NCBI GenBank assembly: GCA_965224105.1
Contig: CBDCYH010000002.1
Span: 310,001 to 374,000 of the forward strand
DNA length: 64,000 bases
Reading direction: 5' to 3'
Origin: CBDCYH01 sp965224105
GTDB taxonomy: Bacteria; Bacteroidota; Rhodothermia; Rhodothermales; JABDKH01
Part shown: positions 1 to 7,574 of the stretch, one piece after another
How positions within the stretch are numbered: the first letter of the stretch is position 1
Layout: the number at the start of each line of letters is the position of its first letter
Made by a program: the position numbers and the translations under genes
Notes under the pieces: model-generated
Database searches by the model: none
What the model saw: only the letters and a program-made list of their open reading frames with translations
Told to the model about the DNA's origin: nothing

Positions 1-114
1 CTCAACCTTCGCGAGGATCTCCTTTGCCCTCGACCGGCCAATCCCGTAAACGCGCGTCAACGCGATCTCACCGCGTTTGTCGTTGGGAATGTCTACTCCA
101 GCAACTCGTGCCAT
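1..114 (-). CDS. rpsM: 30S ribosomal protein S13 (partial, N-terminal 38 residues)
   Basis: This is the N-terminal end of S13, a protein of the 30S head that touches the P-site tRNA and the 50S subunit. The ATG is at 112-114 and the reading frame runs off the window edge, so the C-terminal part is not visible. The visible residues begin MARVAGVDIPNDKRGEIAL and continue into the helix-two-turn-helix region (TRVYGIGRSRAKEIL), which is diagnostic for S13. Ten bases separate it from the rpmJ stop, so it is the last visible gene of the long ribosomal operon. Confidence 0.95.
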   Translation of the reverse strand, partial: MARVAGVDIPNDKRGEIALTRVYGIGRSRAKEILAKVE

Positions 115-124
115 TAGCTAGCCT

Positions 125-241
125 CTACCCCTGTCGCTGTTTGTGCTTAGGGTTCTTTTTGTTAATAACATAAATCCGGCCCTTGCGGCGGACAATCTTG
201 TCGTCCGAGCTCCTTTTCTTTACGCTGGCTCTAACTTTCAT
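125..241 (-). CDS. rpmJ: 50S ribosomal protein L36, cysteine-free form
   Basis: A 38-codon gene. The product starts MKVRASVKKRSSDDKIVRR and ends NPKHKQRQG, the complete L36 fold length. L36 binds 23S rRNA near the peptidyl-transferase side of the 50S subunit. The classical family has a zinc ribbon with three cysteines and one histidine; here the cysteine positions are Ser, Asp and Asn and there is no cysteine at all. This is the zinc-independent variant common in Bacteroidota. The gene lies between map and rpsM, and the usual infA is missing from this position. Confidence 0.95.
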   Translation of the reverse strand: MKVRASVKKRSSDDKIVRRKGRIYVINKKNPKHKQRQG

Positions 242-312
242 ACCTGCACCAAAAAATTCGTTAGCCTATAAATTACGCGATTACCTTCGGAATGTTCATT
301 CGGACACCCATG

Positions 313-1113
313 CTAAACCGCGACCGGGTCCTTGTACGGCACATTCACAACGTCTTCTATAAAGGAGAAGGTCGTCAGAACCTCCGGCCCTCCGTCGGTA
401 ATCGCTACCATATGCTCGTAATGAGCGCTATTACCTCCATCCGCCGTCGCAATCGTCCAATTATCAGGAGCGGTCACCACTTCGGCTGTGCCTAAATTGA
501 TCATCGGCTCGATGCAATATGTCATGCCCCTCTTGAGCTTCTTCCCCATCCCGCGCCTGCCAAAATTCGGCACCTGAGGAGCTTCATGCAGCTGCCTCCC
601 GATACCGTGACCAACCAAATCCCGGACAATCCCATAGCCGGTGCAGGTCTGCTCGATCGCGTGTGACACGTCACCAATGCGATTCCCCATCTTCGAGGCT
701 GCGATTCCGTTAAGCAACGCCTGGTAGGTGACCCGGCAAAGCCTGCGGGACTCCTCTGATACCTCGCCAACCGCGAAGGTAAATGCGCTGTCGCCGTAAT
801 ACTCGTTCAGTACCACACCACAGTCCAGCGATACAAGATCACCGTCTTTGAGGCGGTAGTCGCCAGGGATGCCGTGCACAACTTCGTCATTGACTGAAAT
901 GCAAAGCGTGTTGGGGAAAACAACCCGGCCGACTTTGTAACCCTTGAAGGCAGGCACGCCGCCATTGTCGCGGATATACTCCTCTGCAATACTGTCCAGC
1001 TCTAGCGTAGTAACACCCTCCTTAACGTGAGGTGCTACCACAGCCAAAGTCCTGGAAACTAGCGTTGCGCTGGCTCGAAGAAGTTCTATTTCCTGTGCCG
1101 ACTTCTGCAGCAT
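313..1113 (-). CDS. map: Methionine aminopeptidase, type I
   Basis: The 266-aa enzyme removes the initiator methionine from nascent proteins in the cytoplasm. All expected metal ligands are visible: Asp97 (LDCG), Asp108 (YYGDSAF), His169 (VGHGIG), Glu202 (IEPMIN) and Glu233 (YEHMVAI), with the substrate-contacting His80 (VVHGIP). There is no N-terminal zinc-finger extension, so it is the short type Ia form. Its ATG overlaps the secY stop by one base (TAATG), which implies translational coupling in the spc part of the operon. Downstream the expected infA is absent and rpmJ follows after 71 bases. Confidence 0.96.
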   Translation of the reverse strand: MLQKSAQEIELLRASATLVSRTLAVVAPHVKEGVTTLELDSIAEEYIRDNGGVPAFKGYKVGRVVFPNTLCISVNDEVVHGIPGDYRLKDGDLVSLDCGVVLNEYYGDSAFTFAVGEVSEESRRLCRVTYQALLNGIAASKMGNRIGDVSHAIEQTCTGYGIVRDLVGHGIGRQLHEAPQVPNFGRRGMGKKLKRGMTYCIEPMINLGTAEVVTAPDNWTIATADGGNSAHYEHMVAITDGGPEVLTTFSFIEDVVNVPYKDPVAV

Positions 1114-2426
1114 TACCGTCTGCCCCTCACTTTCCCGCTTTTCATAAATCCATCGTAGTGACGCATCAGAAGATGGCTTTCAATCTGTTGTAGAGTATCC
1201 AGAGCTACGCCAACGAGAATCAGCAAACTTGTACCGCCAAAAAACAGAGCAAAGCTTCCCGTTACACCCAACCTAATCGCAAAGGCAGGCAATATTGCCA
1301 CGAAGCCAAGAAAAATGGACCCCGGTAAAGTGATCTTGGTGAGGATGTTGTCGATGAACTCGCTCGTCTGTTTTCCTGGTCTGATTCCCGGAATGAAACC
1401 ACCGTTCCGCTTCATGGTGTCAGCCATTTCTTTCGGATTGACCGCGATCGCTGTGTAGAAATAGGTGAAGAATACACATATCAGGAAGAACACGATCGAG
1501 TATCCGATTCCCGAGATGTCGGTAAACCATCCGCCGAACCGCTGCCATGCTGCGCTGCGGGGGAAGAACGAGGCCAAGGTTGCCGGAACAAACATTATTG
1601 ACTGGGCAAAAATGATGGGCATAACTCCGGCAGCGTTCACCCTCAATGGCAAATACTGCGTGGACCCACCGTAAACTTTCCGGCCAACCACTCTCTTGGC
1701 GTACTGTACTGGAATTTTCCGCATCGCCTGCGTAACCAGGACGACTCCAGCCGTAACGAGCGCGAAGACTGCGATCTCCAGCATGAAGATGAAAAAGTTG
1801 TTCTGCAATTCGAACTCGTTAAACAGCGATCGTGGAAGCCCGGCGATAATCCCAATCATGATAATCAGGGAAATCCCGTTCCCGATTCCGTTCTCGGTAA
1901 TCCGTTCACCGAGCCACATCACAAAGACGGTTCCCGCTGTTAGAACAATCACCGTCGTGAACATGAAGAACGTTGAGTTCACGATTACAGCTTCTGCGGT
2001 CTGACCGTACTGCAACTGAATGGCAAAGCCGATTGCCTGCACCGCAGTTATAAGTACAGTGCCGTACCGAGTTTGCTGTGTAATCTTTCGCCGCCCTTCT
2101 TCTCCATCGCGCTGAAGCTTCTGATAGTACGGACTTACTGCGCCAAGGAGCTGGATAATAATCGACGCCGTGATGTACGGCATGATGCCAAGAGCGAAAA
2201 TACCAGCGGCGCTAAAAGCGCCACCGACAAACAGATCGATGAACCCAAAAATGTTATTCGGGTCGGAGGTGGCGTTAATCTCCTTCAGGATCGAAGCATC
2301 GACACCAGGCAATGGTACATATGCGCCAAGTCGGTACACAACAAGCATCGCCAGTGTGAACAGAATTCGGTTCCGAAGATCTTCGATCTTCCAAATGTTG
2401 CGGATGCTTTCGGTAAGTCCAGCCAT
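1113..2426 (-). CDS. secY: Preprotein translocase subunit SecY
   Basis: The 437-aa channel subunit of the SecYEG translocon in the inner membrane has a normal length. The sequence shows ten hydrophobic segments. It opens with the cytoplasmic helix preceding TM1 (IWKIEDLRNRILFTLAMLVV), followed by the periplasmic/plug region (FGFIDLFVGGAFSAAGIFALG). The cytoplasmic loop with RGIG-type basic residues (QYAKRVVGRKVYGG) and the C-terminal tail (SHLLMRHYDGFMKSGKVRGR) are present. It begins immediately after the rplO stop and overlaps map by one base, the conserved spc-operon arrangement. Confidence 0.97.
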   Translation of the reverse strand: MAGLTESIRNIWKIEDLRNRILFTLAMLVVYRLGAYVPLPGVDASILKEINATSDPNNIFGFIDLFVGGAFSAAGIFALGIMPYITASIIIQLLGAVSPYYQKLQRDGEEGRRKITQQTRYGTVLITAVQAIGFAIQLQYGQTAEAVIVNSTFFMFTTVIVLTAGTVFVMWLGERITENGIGNGISLIIMIGIIAGLPRSLFNEFELQNNFFIFMLEIAVFALVTAGVVLVTQAMRKIPVQYAKRVVGRKVYGGSTQYLPLRVNAAGVMPIIFAQSIMFVPATLASFFPRSAAWQRFGGWFTDISGIGYSIVFFLICVFFTYFYTAIAVNPKEMADTMKRNGGFIPGIRPGKQTSEFIDNILTKITLPGSIFLGFVAILPAFAIRLGVTGSFALFFGGTSLLILVGVALDTLQQIESHLLMRHYDGFMKSGKVRGRR

Positions 2427-2885
2427 CTATTCGCTCTTCTCCGGTACAACCTCGACAGATCCGCCAGCCTTTTCGATCTTTTCCCTGGCCGACTTACTAA
2501 AAGCATGCGCGCTAACAGCCACTTTGGCCTTGTAATCACCCATACCAAGGATTTTAATGCGTTCTCCCTTTTTCGCCAGGCCTGACTCAACAAGGGTGGC
2601 CGGATTAATATCATCGCCGGACTCAGCAAGCTTCGCCAGACTGGCCAGGTTTATACCTCGGTACTCTTTACGGAATCGATTCTTGAAACCATACTTCGGC
2701 ACGCGTCGCTGGAGAGGCATTTGACCTCCTTCGAACCACGCAGGTATGCTTGCGCCCGAGCGACTCTTCTGACCTTTGTCGCCTTTTGTCGAGCTGTGGC
2801 CGCCGTACCCCGAACCCACGCCTCTAGCAATTCTCTTCCTCTTGCGAGTAGCTCCTTTGGCAGGTTTTAAGTTACTCAGATCCAT
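2427..2885 (-). CDS. rplO: 50S ribosomal protein L15
   Basis: The 152-aa L15 is a late-assembly 23S rRNA-binding protein. The N-terminal basic, glycine-rich extension (MDLSNLKPAKGATRKRKR, then RGVGSGYGGHSSTKGDKGQKSR) is the family signature that reaches into the rRNA core, and the globular C-terminal half ends AGGSVEVVPEKSE. It is contiguous with secY downstream and follows rpmD after 17 bases. Confidence 0.97.
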   Translation of the reverse strand: MDLSNLKPAKGATRKRKRIARGVGSGYGGHSSTKGDKGQKSRSGASIPAWFEGGQMPLQRRVPKYGFKNRFRKEYRGINLASLAKLAESGDDINPATLVESGLAKKGERIKILGMGDYKAKVAVSAHAFSKSAREKIEKAGGSVEVVPEKSE

Positions 2886-2902
2886 TGTCGTTGCCCTTAA
2901 AA

Positions 2903-3082
2903 TTATACTTCTTCGACACGCACAAGGTGATCCACCTTCTTGATCATCCCGCGTATCTGAGGTGAATCTTCCTGTTCCACTGTCTGGCTAATTCTACGCA
3001 GACCAAGTGCCTTCATAGTCAGTTTCTGGTTCTTCGTTTTCCGAATCACGCTCCTGACCTGTGTAATTTTCAATTTTGCCAT
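2903..3082 (-). CDS. rpmD: 50S ribosomal protein L30
   Basis: A 59-codon gene found by reading the gap between rpsE and rplO. The ATG is at 3080-3082 and the TAA at 2903-2905. The product starts MAKLKITQVRSVIRKTKNQK and contains LKALGLRR-type (MKALGLRRISQTV) and IRGMIKKVDHLVRVEE segments, the normal bacterial short L30. It binds 23S rRNA. Fifteen bases separate it from rpsE, the canonical position. Confidence 0.96.
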   Translation of the reverse strand: MAKLKITQVRSVIRKTKNQKLTMKALGLRRISQTVEQEDSPQIRGMIKKVDHLVRVEEV

Positions 3083-3097
3083 GGGTCGATACTTCTC

Positions 3098-3625
3098 TTA
3101 TCCGTTGAACACCTGCGACAGGGATATTCCTCTTCGCTGCGCCACCCTACTCGGATCTTCGAGATTGTTCAGCGCATCAATGGTAGCTTTCACCTGGTTA
3201 TGCGGATTACTTGATCCAAGGGACTTGGACAGGATGTCGTGGTATCCGGCACATTCCAGTACTGCCCGAACCCCACCGCCGGCAATAACGCCAGTACCAG
3301 GTGACGCCGGCTTGAGCAAGACGCGACCCGCATCCTTCTTCCCGATTACAGCATGCGGAATGGTGCCTTTATTCATGGGAACCGTCCGCATTTTTTTCTT
3401 TGCGTCTTCGGTACCCTTCGCAATCGCCGCTGCAACCTCATTGGCCTTGCCAAGTCCGCTTCCTACTCTGCCTTTTCCGTCACCAACTACGACAACTGCG
3501 TTGAAAGAAAACCGCCGGCCACCTTTCACGACCTTCGCAACCCTTTTTACAGCGACCAGCTTCTCGATGAGGTCACTGGGTGCTTCCGTCCGTTCTGCTT
3601 GTCTTCTGTTTCGTCCTCTTGCCAT
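3098..3625 (-). CDS. rpsE: 30S ribosomal protein S5
   Basis: The 175-aa protein is the 30S S5 of the decoding/fidelity centre near the mRNA entry. It contains the N-terminal double-stranded RNA-binding domain (KVVKGGRRFSFNAVVVVGDG followed by GRVGSGLGKANEV) and the C-terminal domain with the GGGVRAVLE and AGYHDILSKSLGSSNPHN signatures. Length and order are normal. It follows rplR by 12 bases. Confidence 0.97.
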   Translation of the reverse strand: MARGRNRRQAERTEAPSDLIEKLVAVKRVAKVVKGGRRFSFNAVVVVGDGKGRVGSGLGKANEVAAAIAKGTEDAKKKMRTVPMNKGTIPHAVIGKKDAGRVLLKPASPGTGVIAGGGVRAVLECAGYHDILSKSLGSSNPHNQVKATIDALNNLEDPSRVAQRRGISLSQVFNG

Positions 3626-3637
3626 TGTTCGCCCTGG

Positions 3638-3991
3638 TTAAAACTTTAGTCCGCCTTCACGCGCGGAGTCTGCTAGTGCTTTTACGCGACCGTGATATCG
3701 GAATCCATTCCGGTCGAAGACGACCGTCTCGACTCCTGCATCTTTTGCACGCTGCGCCAATTGTTTTCCAACTTTGCCACTGGTTTCCGTTTTCGTTCCA
3801 CCGGAAAGATCCTTATCAAGTGAGCTTGCGGATACCAACGTTGCTCCCTTCGAGTCGTCTATAAGCTGCGCGTAAATATGCTGACCCGAACGGAAAACTG
3901 ATAGACGTGGCCTTTCCTGGGTTCCAAAAACTTTCTTTCGAATCCCACGCTTCACGCGACTTCGCTTTATTGCCTTAATGTTCTTCGCCAT
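3638..3991 (-). CDS. rplR: 50S ribosomal protein L18
   Basis: The 117-aa L18 binds 5S rRNA in the central protuberance together with L5. The family pattern is clear: a basic N-terminus (KRSRVKRGIRKKVFGTQERP), RLSVFRSGQHIYAQLIDD, and the C-terminal VVFDRNGFRYHGRVKALADSAREGGLKF. It lies between rplF and rpsE with 12-base spacers. Confidence 0.97.
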   Translation of the reverse strand: MAKNIKAIKRSRVKRGIRKKVFGTQERPRLSVFRSGQHIYAQLIDDSKGATLVSASSLDKDLSGGTKTETSGKVGKQLAQRAKDAGVETVVFDRNGFRYHGRVKALADSAREGGLKF

Positions 3992-4003
3992 AAGATTTCC
4001 TAA

Positions 4004-4558
4004 TTACTTGCCAGCAGTCTTTCCTGCTTTCCTGCGGACATATTCTCCAACGTACCGCACGCCTTTTCCTTTGTACGGTTCAGGCGGTCTCAGGCTACGA
4101 ATCTTGGCAGCCACTTGACCGACCATCTGCTTGCTTGCTCCTTCAATAATCACAATTGCATTCTTTCCTCTCTTGGTATCTACTTCGAACGAGATACCAT
4201 CAGGAGGTAAGAAATAAATAGGGTGCGAAAACCCAAGTGCCAGTTCCAAAACGCCTGCGTTCACAGCCGCACGGTAGCCAACACCGATCACTTCCAACTC
4301 CTTCTTATATCCGGTACTTACACCTGTAACCATGTTGTCGATCAGCGACCGATACAAACCATGCATGGCCTTGTGTCGCTTCTGCTCTGTCGGACGGGCA
4401 ACCGTAATCTCACCGTCCTCGAGTGTAAGCTTCAACTCGGGGTTCACCTGCAGCGACAGCTCGCCTTTAGGCCCACTGACTTTGACAAAGTTGTTGTCAC
4501 CAATATCCACGGTCACCTTTTCCGCAACGGTGATCGGCAGATTTCCAATCCGGGACAT
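4004..4558 (-). CDS. rplF: 50S ribosomal protein L6
   Basis: The 184-aa L6 consists of two related domains. It starts MSRIGNLPITVAEKVTVDIG and carries the C-terminal signature region PEPYKGKGVRYVGEYVRRKAGK. It sits at the base of the 50S stalk near the sarcin-ricin loop. Length and position are standard. Confidence 0.97.
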   Translation of the reverse strand: MSRIGNLPITVAEKVTVDIGDNNFVKVSGPKGELSLQVNPELKLTLEDGEITVARPTEQKRHKAMHGLYRSLIDNMVTGVSTGYKKELEVIGVGYRAAVNAGVLELALGFSHPIYFLPPDGISFEVDTKRGKNAIVIIEGASKQMVGQVAAKIRSLRPPEPYKGKGVRYVGEYVRRKAGKTAGK

Positions 4559-4592
4559 TCTAACCTCTACTGTTCAAATTCTGTTGTTGCTA

Positions 4593-4994
4593 CTAATAAA
4601 CGTAGGCAAGCACTTCACCGCCCACGTTGGCGCGTCGGGCTTCCTTATCCGTCATCACGCCGCTGGAGGTCGAAAGGATCGCGACTCCTAGTCCGTTCCG
4701 GACTCTCGGCAGGGAATCAGCGCTCACGTACTGCCTGAATCCTGGCTTCGAAACCCGCTTCAAACTTTGGATGACGGGAGATCCGCTAGAACCGTACTTC
4801 AGATAAATCCGGATCAGGCCCTGTTTGCCATCATCGATGTTGATAAAACGCTCAACGTAGCCCTTATCCACCAGGATCTGGGTCATCGCCCGTTTCAATT
4901 TGGAAGCAGGTACATCGAGATGTCGATGCCGAGCTTTCGCCGCATTCCGAATGCGCGTCAGGTAATCCGCAACGGGGTCTGTTATTCCACTCAT
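4593..4994 (-). CDS. rpsH: 30S ribosomal protein S8
   Basis: The 133-aa S8 is a primary 16S rRNA binder. It starts MSGITDPVADYLTRIRNAAK and ends with the family C-terminal signature GVAILSTSSGVMTDKEARRANVGGEVLAYVY. In enteric bacteria S8 represses the spc operon by binding its mRNA at the start of rplE; whether that applies here cannot be seen. It lies 14 bases after rpsN. Confidence 0.97.
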   Translation of the reverse strand: MSGITDPVADYLTRIRNAAKARHRHLDVPASKLKRAMTQILVDKGYVERFINIDDGKQGLIRIYLKYGSSGSPVIQSLKRVSKPGFRQYVSADSLPRVRNGLGVAILSTSSGVMTDKEARRANVGGEVLAYVY

Positions 4995-5008
4995 AATCTC
5001 TTTGTTTT

Positions 5009-5278
5009 CTACCAGCTAGCTTTTCGCACGCCCGGTATTTTTCCATCCAGTGCCATATCCCTGAAAACCAGCCGTGACACTCCGAACGCCCGCAAATATC
5101 CTCGGGAGCGACCGGTGAGCGCACATCTGTTTCTTAGGCGAACCGGGCTTGAATTTCTTGGCAGCTTCTGCAAGCCTTCCCAGTCACCAGCCGCCTTAAG
5201 CGCCTTGCGCCGATCGGCATACTGATCCACCAATTTTCGTCGTTTGCGCTCTCGCGCCATCCAGCTTTTCTTAGCCAT
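5009..5278 (-). CDS. rpsN: 30S ribosomal protein S14, zinc-independent form
   Basis: The 89-aa S14 has the long E. coli-like architecture rather than the short zinc-binding one. It lacks paired CxxC motifs and has only one cysteine (NRCALTGRSRGYLRAFGVSR). The C-terminal signature is FRDMALDGKIPGVRKASW. It is a 16S rRNA-binding protein of the 30S head. Together with the cysteine-free L36 it means two ribosomal proteins of this operon are in their zinc-free versions. Confidence 0.96.
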   Translation of the reverse strand: MAKKSWMARERKRRKLVDQYADRRKALKAAGDWEGLQKLPRNSSPVRLRNRCALTGRSRGYLRAFGVSRLVFRDMALDGKIPGVRKASW

Positions 5279-5292
5279 CTGCTATTCTGGTA

Positions 5293-5853
5293 TTAGTTAT
5301 CCCTTCGAACGAACGGCATCCCCAACGCTTTCAGCAATTCGAATGCCTCGCGATCCGTTCTCGAAGTTGTTACAAACGTGATATCCATCCCGTTTATGTT
5401 CGATACCTTATCGATATCAATTTCAGGGAAGATGATCTGCTCCTTGATGCCCAGCGAGTAATTACCTCGACCGTCAAAACTTTTGTCCGGCACTCCGCGA
5501 AAGTCTCGCACTCTGGGTAACGCAAGCGAAATCAGCCGATCAAGGAAATCCCACATCCGGAACCCACGCAACGTTACATGCGCTCCGATGGGCATTCCCT
5601 GGCGTAGCTTAAAATTCGACACACTCTTCTTCGCGTTGCTGATGCTTGGCTGCTGGCCGGTTATTGCCCGGAGCTCTTCAACCGCATCCTGGAGTAATTT
5701 CTTGTTGGCGATCGCTCCACCGACACCCTTGTTAACCACAATCTTGGTCAACTTTGGCACCTGCATCACGTTGCTGTAATTAAACTCTTTTGTAAGCCCG
5801 GCAACGACTTCGTTGTCGTAGTGCTCTTTTAGTCTTGGAACGTAACCCTGCAT
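5293..5853 (-). CDS. rplE: 50S ribosomal protein L5
   Basis: The 186-aa L5 binds 5S rRNA and contacts the P-site tRNA from the central protuberance. It begins MQGYVPRLKEHYDNEVVAGL. The core KIVVNKGVGGAIANKKLL, the GMPIGAHVTLRG motif and the C-terminal ALGMPFV are diagnostic. It follows rplX in the standard order. Confidence 0.97.
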   Translation of the reverse strand: MQGYVPRLKEHYDNEVVAGLTKEFNYSNVMQVPKLTKIVVNKGVGGAIANKKLLQDAVEELRAITGQQPSISNAKKSVSNFKLRQGMPIGAHVTLRGFRMWDFLDRLISLALPRVRDFRGVPDKSFDGRGNYSLGIKEQIIFPEIDIDKVSNINGMDITFVTTSRTDREAFELLKALGMPFVRRDN

Positions 5854-5879
5854 CTAACTTCTCGGATTAGCCTACTGGC

Positions 5880-6221
5880 TTAATGATCTAGTTCTTCTCC
5901 TGTTGAAACAGCATATCTTACCCAGCGTCTCTTGCCACTTTCCGGGTCAACGATCGCTTTGCGACCCACGCGAGTTGGATCTCCGTTAGAGTCGATGGGC
6001 ATTACGTTGGAGGCATGTATGGACAGCTCCTGCTTCACGCGACCGCCCTGCGGGTTGGCCTGGCTCGGTCGCATGTGCCTAACACGCATATTGACGCCTT
6101 CCACAATCACGCGCTCCTTGGCGGGATAGACGACAAGCACTTTTCCCTGCTTCCCCTTCTCGTTCCCGCTAATCACGCGAACGGTGTCGCCCTTCTTAAT
6201 GTGTAATTTTTTCTTGCTCAT
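5880..6221 (-). CDS. rplX: 50S ribosomal protein L24
   Basis: The 113-aa L24 is an assembly initiator of the 50S subunit located near the exit tunnel. The KOW motif is at the N-terminus (KGDTVRVISGNEKGKQGKVL), followed by the VEGVNMRVRHMRPSQANPQG segment. It is five bases downstream of rplN. Confidence 0.97.
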   Translation of the reverse strand: MSKKKLHIKKGDTVRVISGNEKGKQGKVLVVYPAKERVIVEGVNMRVRHMRPSQANPQGGRVKQELSIHASNVMPIDSNGDPTRVGRKAIVDPESGKRRWVRYAVSTGEELDH

Positions 6222-6226
6222 TGGAT

Positions 6227-6595
6227 CTACAATACTTCAGGGGCTAATGAGACAATCCGCATGTACTGCTTGTCGCGGAGTTCGCGCGCGACCGGTCCGA
6301 AAATTCGAGTGCCGCGAGGTTCGCCCTGCGGATTCAAGAGTACGGCAGCGTTCTCATCAAACCGGATATAACTCCCGTCGTCACGCCGAATCTCTTTCTT
6401 CGTCCGCACGACGACCGCTTTCGAGACTTCTCCCTTTTTCACATTGCCGCCGGGAATGGCGCTCTTGACGGATACCACGATCAGATCACCAATACGTGCG
6501 TATCGCCGGCCGCTACCTCCCAGTACCCGGATGCACAAAACCTCCCGGGCCCCGCTGTTGTCAGCGACTTTTAATCGTGTCTCTTGCTGAATCAT
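6227..6595 (-). CDS. rplN: 50S ribosomal protein L14
   Basis: The 122-aa L14 starts MIQQETRLKVADNSGAREVL, the near-invariant L14 opening, and contains VVVRTKKEIRRDDGSYIRFD and GTRIFGPVARELRDK. It forms part of the subunit interface (bridge to 16S h14) and is the target of the silencing factor RsfS in other bacteria. It lies 22 bases after rpsQ. Confidence 0.97.
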   Translation of the reverse strand: MIQQETRLKVADNSGAREVLCIRVLGGSGRRYARIGDLIVVSVKSAIPGGNVKKGEVSKAVVVRTKKEIRRDDGSYIRFDENAAVLLNPQGEPRGTRIFGPVARELRDKQYMRIVSLAPEVL

Positions 6596-6617
6596 TTCTA
6601 CTACTCAGTTGAAAATC

Positions 6618-6881
6618 TTACTTCGCTCTTTCGACAACTTCAATGAGCCGCCATCTCTTGTTCTTGCTGAGAGGTTTGGTCTCCATCACTCTCACGGTGT
6701 CGCCTTCGCGCGCGTCGTTCGTCTCATCGTGGGCCATCAGCTTGGAGGTCTTCTTGATAACCTTGCCATAGATTGGGTGCTTTACCTGTCTCTGGATCGA
6801 AACGGATATACTCTTATCCATTTTTGCGCTGGTAACCAGACCGACCCTCTCCTTTCTCGAACTTCGATTCGTTTCTTTCAT
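6618..6881 (-). CDS. rpsQ: 30S ribosomal protein S17
   Basis: S17 is a primary 16S rRNA binder with an OB fold. The diagnostic segments are VGLVTSAKMDKSISVSIQRQ, HPIYGKVIKKTSK and the GDTVRVMETKPLSKNKRWRL motif. An in-frame ATG at 6911 would add ten residues but overlaps the end of rpmC by 14 bases. I prefer the ATG at 6879-6881 (87 aa, MKETNRSSRKERVG), which leaves a normal intergenic gap and a family-typical length. The function is certain; only the start is uncertain. Confidence 0.95.
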   Translation of the reverse strand: MKETNRSSRKERVGLVTSAKMDKSISVSIQRQVKHPIYGKVIKKTSKLMAHDETNDAREGDTVRVMETKPLSKNKRWRLIEVVERAK

Positions 6882-6897
6882 ATTCGTTGTACCGGCT

Positions 6898-7092
6898 TTA
6901 GGCCGCAGCATTTTTCTCGGTGAGGATAGTCGACAGCTTTGCGATTAGGCGCCGCTTCTCTTTTATCACCATCGGGTTCGGCAATTCGGCGATCGCATGT
7001 TGGAATCGCAGTTGCTGCAGCTGCTCCGACTCTTCTGTGATCCTACGCTCGATCTCTTCAAGCGCCAGTTCGCGTATTTCTTCTGTCGTCAT
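6898..7092 (-). CDS. rpmC: 50S ribosomal protein L29
   Basis: The 64-aa L29 is a two-helix protein near the polypeptide exit, a docking region for SRP and trigger factor. It begins MTTEEIRELALEEIERRI and has the family QLQQLRFQHAIAELPNPMVI segment followed by KEKRRLIAKLSTIL. It sits between rplP and rpsQ as in almost all bacteria. Confidence 0.96.
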   Translation of the reverse strand: MTTEEIRELALEEIERRITEESEQLQQLRFQHAIAELPNPMVIKEKRRLIAKLSTILTEKNAAA

Positions 7093-7109
7093 TTCAGTTC
7101 TCTTTCCAA

Positions 7110-7535
7110 TCAGGACGCCACATAATCGGGGCGCGTGACAATCTTGGTTTTAATAGGAAGTTTCTGCTGGGCGAGACGCATAGATTCATAGGCGAGGTCG
7201 CGTGGTACGCCGGCGCCAACCTCAAACATCACTCTGCCGGGCTTGACTACGGCCACCCAGTATTCAGGTGCACCTTTACCCTTACCCATCCGAACCTCGG
7301 CCGGCTTCTTGGTAATTGGTTTGTCTGGGAATATGGTGATCCACACCTTCCCGGTGCGTTTCATGTTACGGGTCATTGCAATTCGAGCAGCTTCGATCTG
7401 GCGGCTGGTAATCCTCCCGGGCTCCAGCGCTTTGATACCGAAGTCGCCGAAACTCACTCGCGACCCCCGCTGGGCCATGCCCTTGATCCGTCCTTTCTGC
7501 ATCCGGCGGTACTTGGACCGTTTTGGCATTAACAT
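7110..7535 (-). CDS. rplP: 50S ribosomal protein L16
   Basis: The 141-aa L16 lies close to the A-site tRNA and is needed for late 50S assembly. It starts MLMPKRSKYRRMQKGRIKG, matching the usual ML-PKR start, so the upstream of two in-frame ATGs (7535 rather than 7529) is chosen. The MGKGKGAPEYWVAVVKPGRV motif is intact. It lies in the S10 part of the operon between rpsC and rpmC. Confidence 0.97.
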   Translation of the reverse strand: MLMPKRSKYRRMQKGRIKGMAQRGSRVSFGDFGIKALEPGRITSRQIEAARIAMTRNMKRTGKVWITIFPDKPITKKPAEVRMGKGKGAPEYWVAVVKPGRVMFEVGAGVPRDLAYESMRLAQQKLPIKTKIVTRPDYVAS

Positions 7536-7574
7536 GGTGTCTCTCCGTCCTGCTCGTGCTAGTTAACTCGATAA

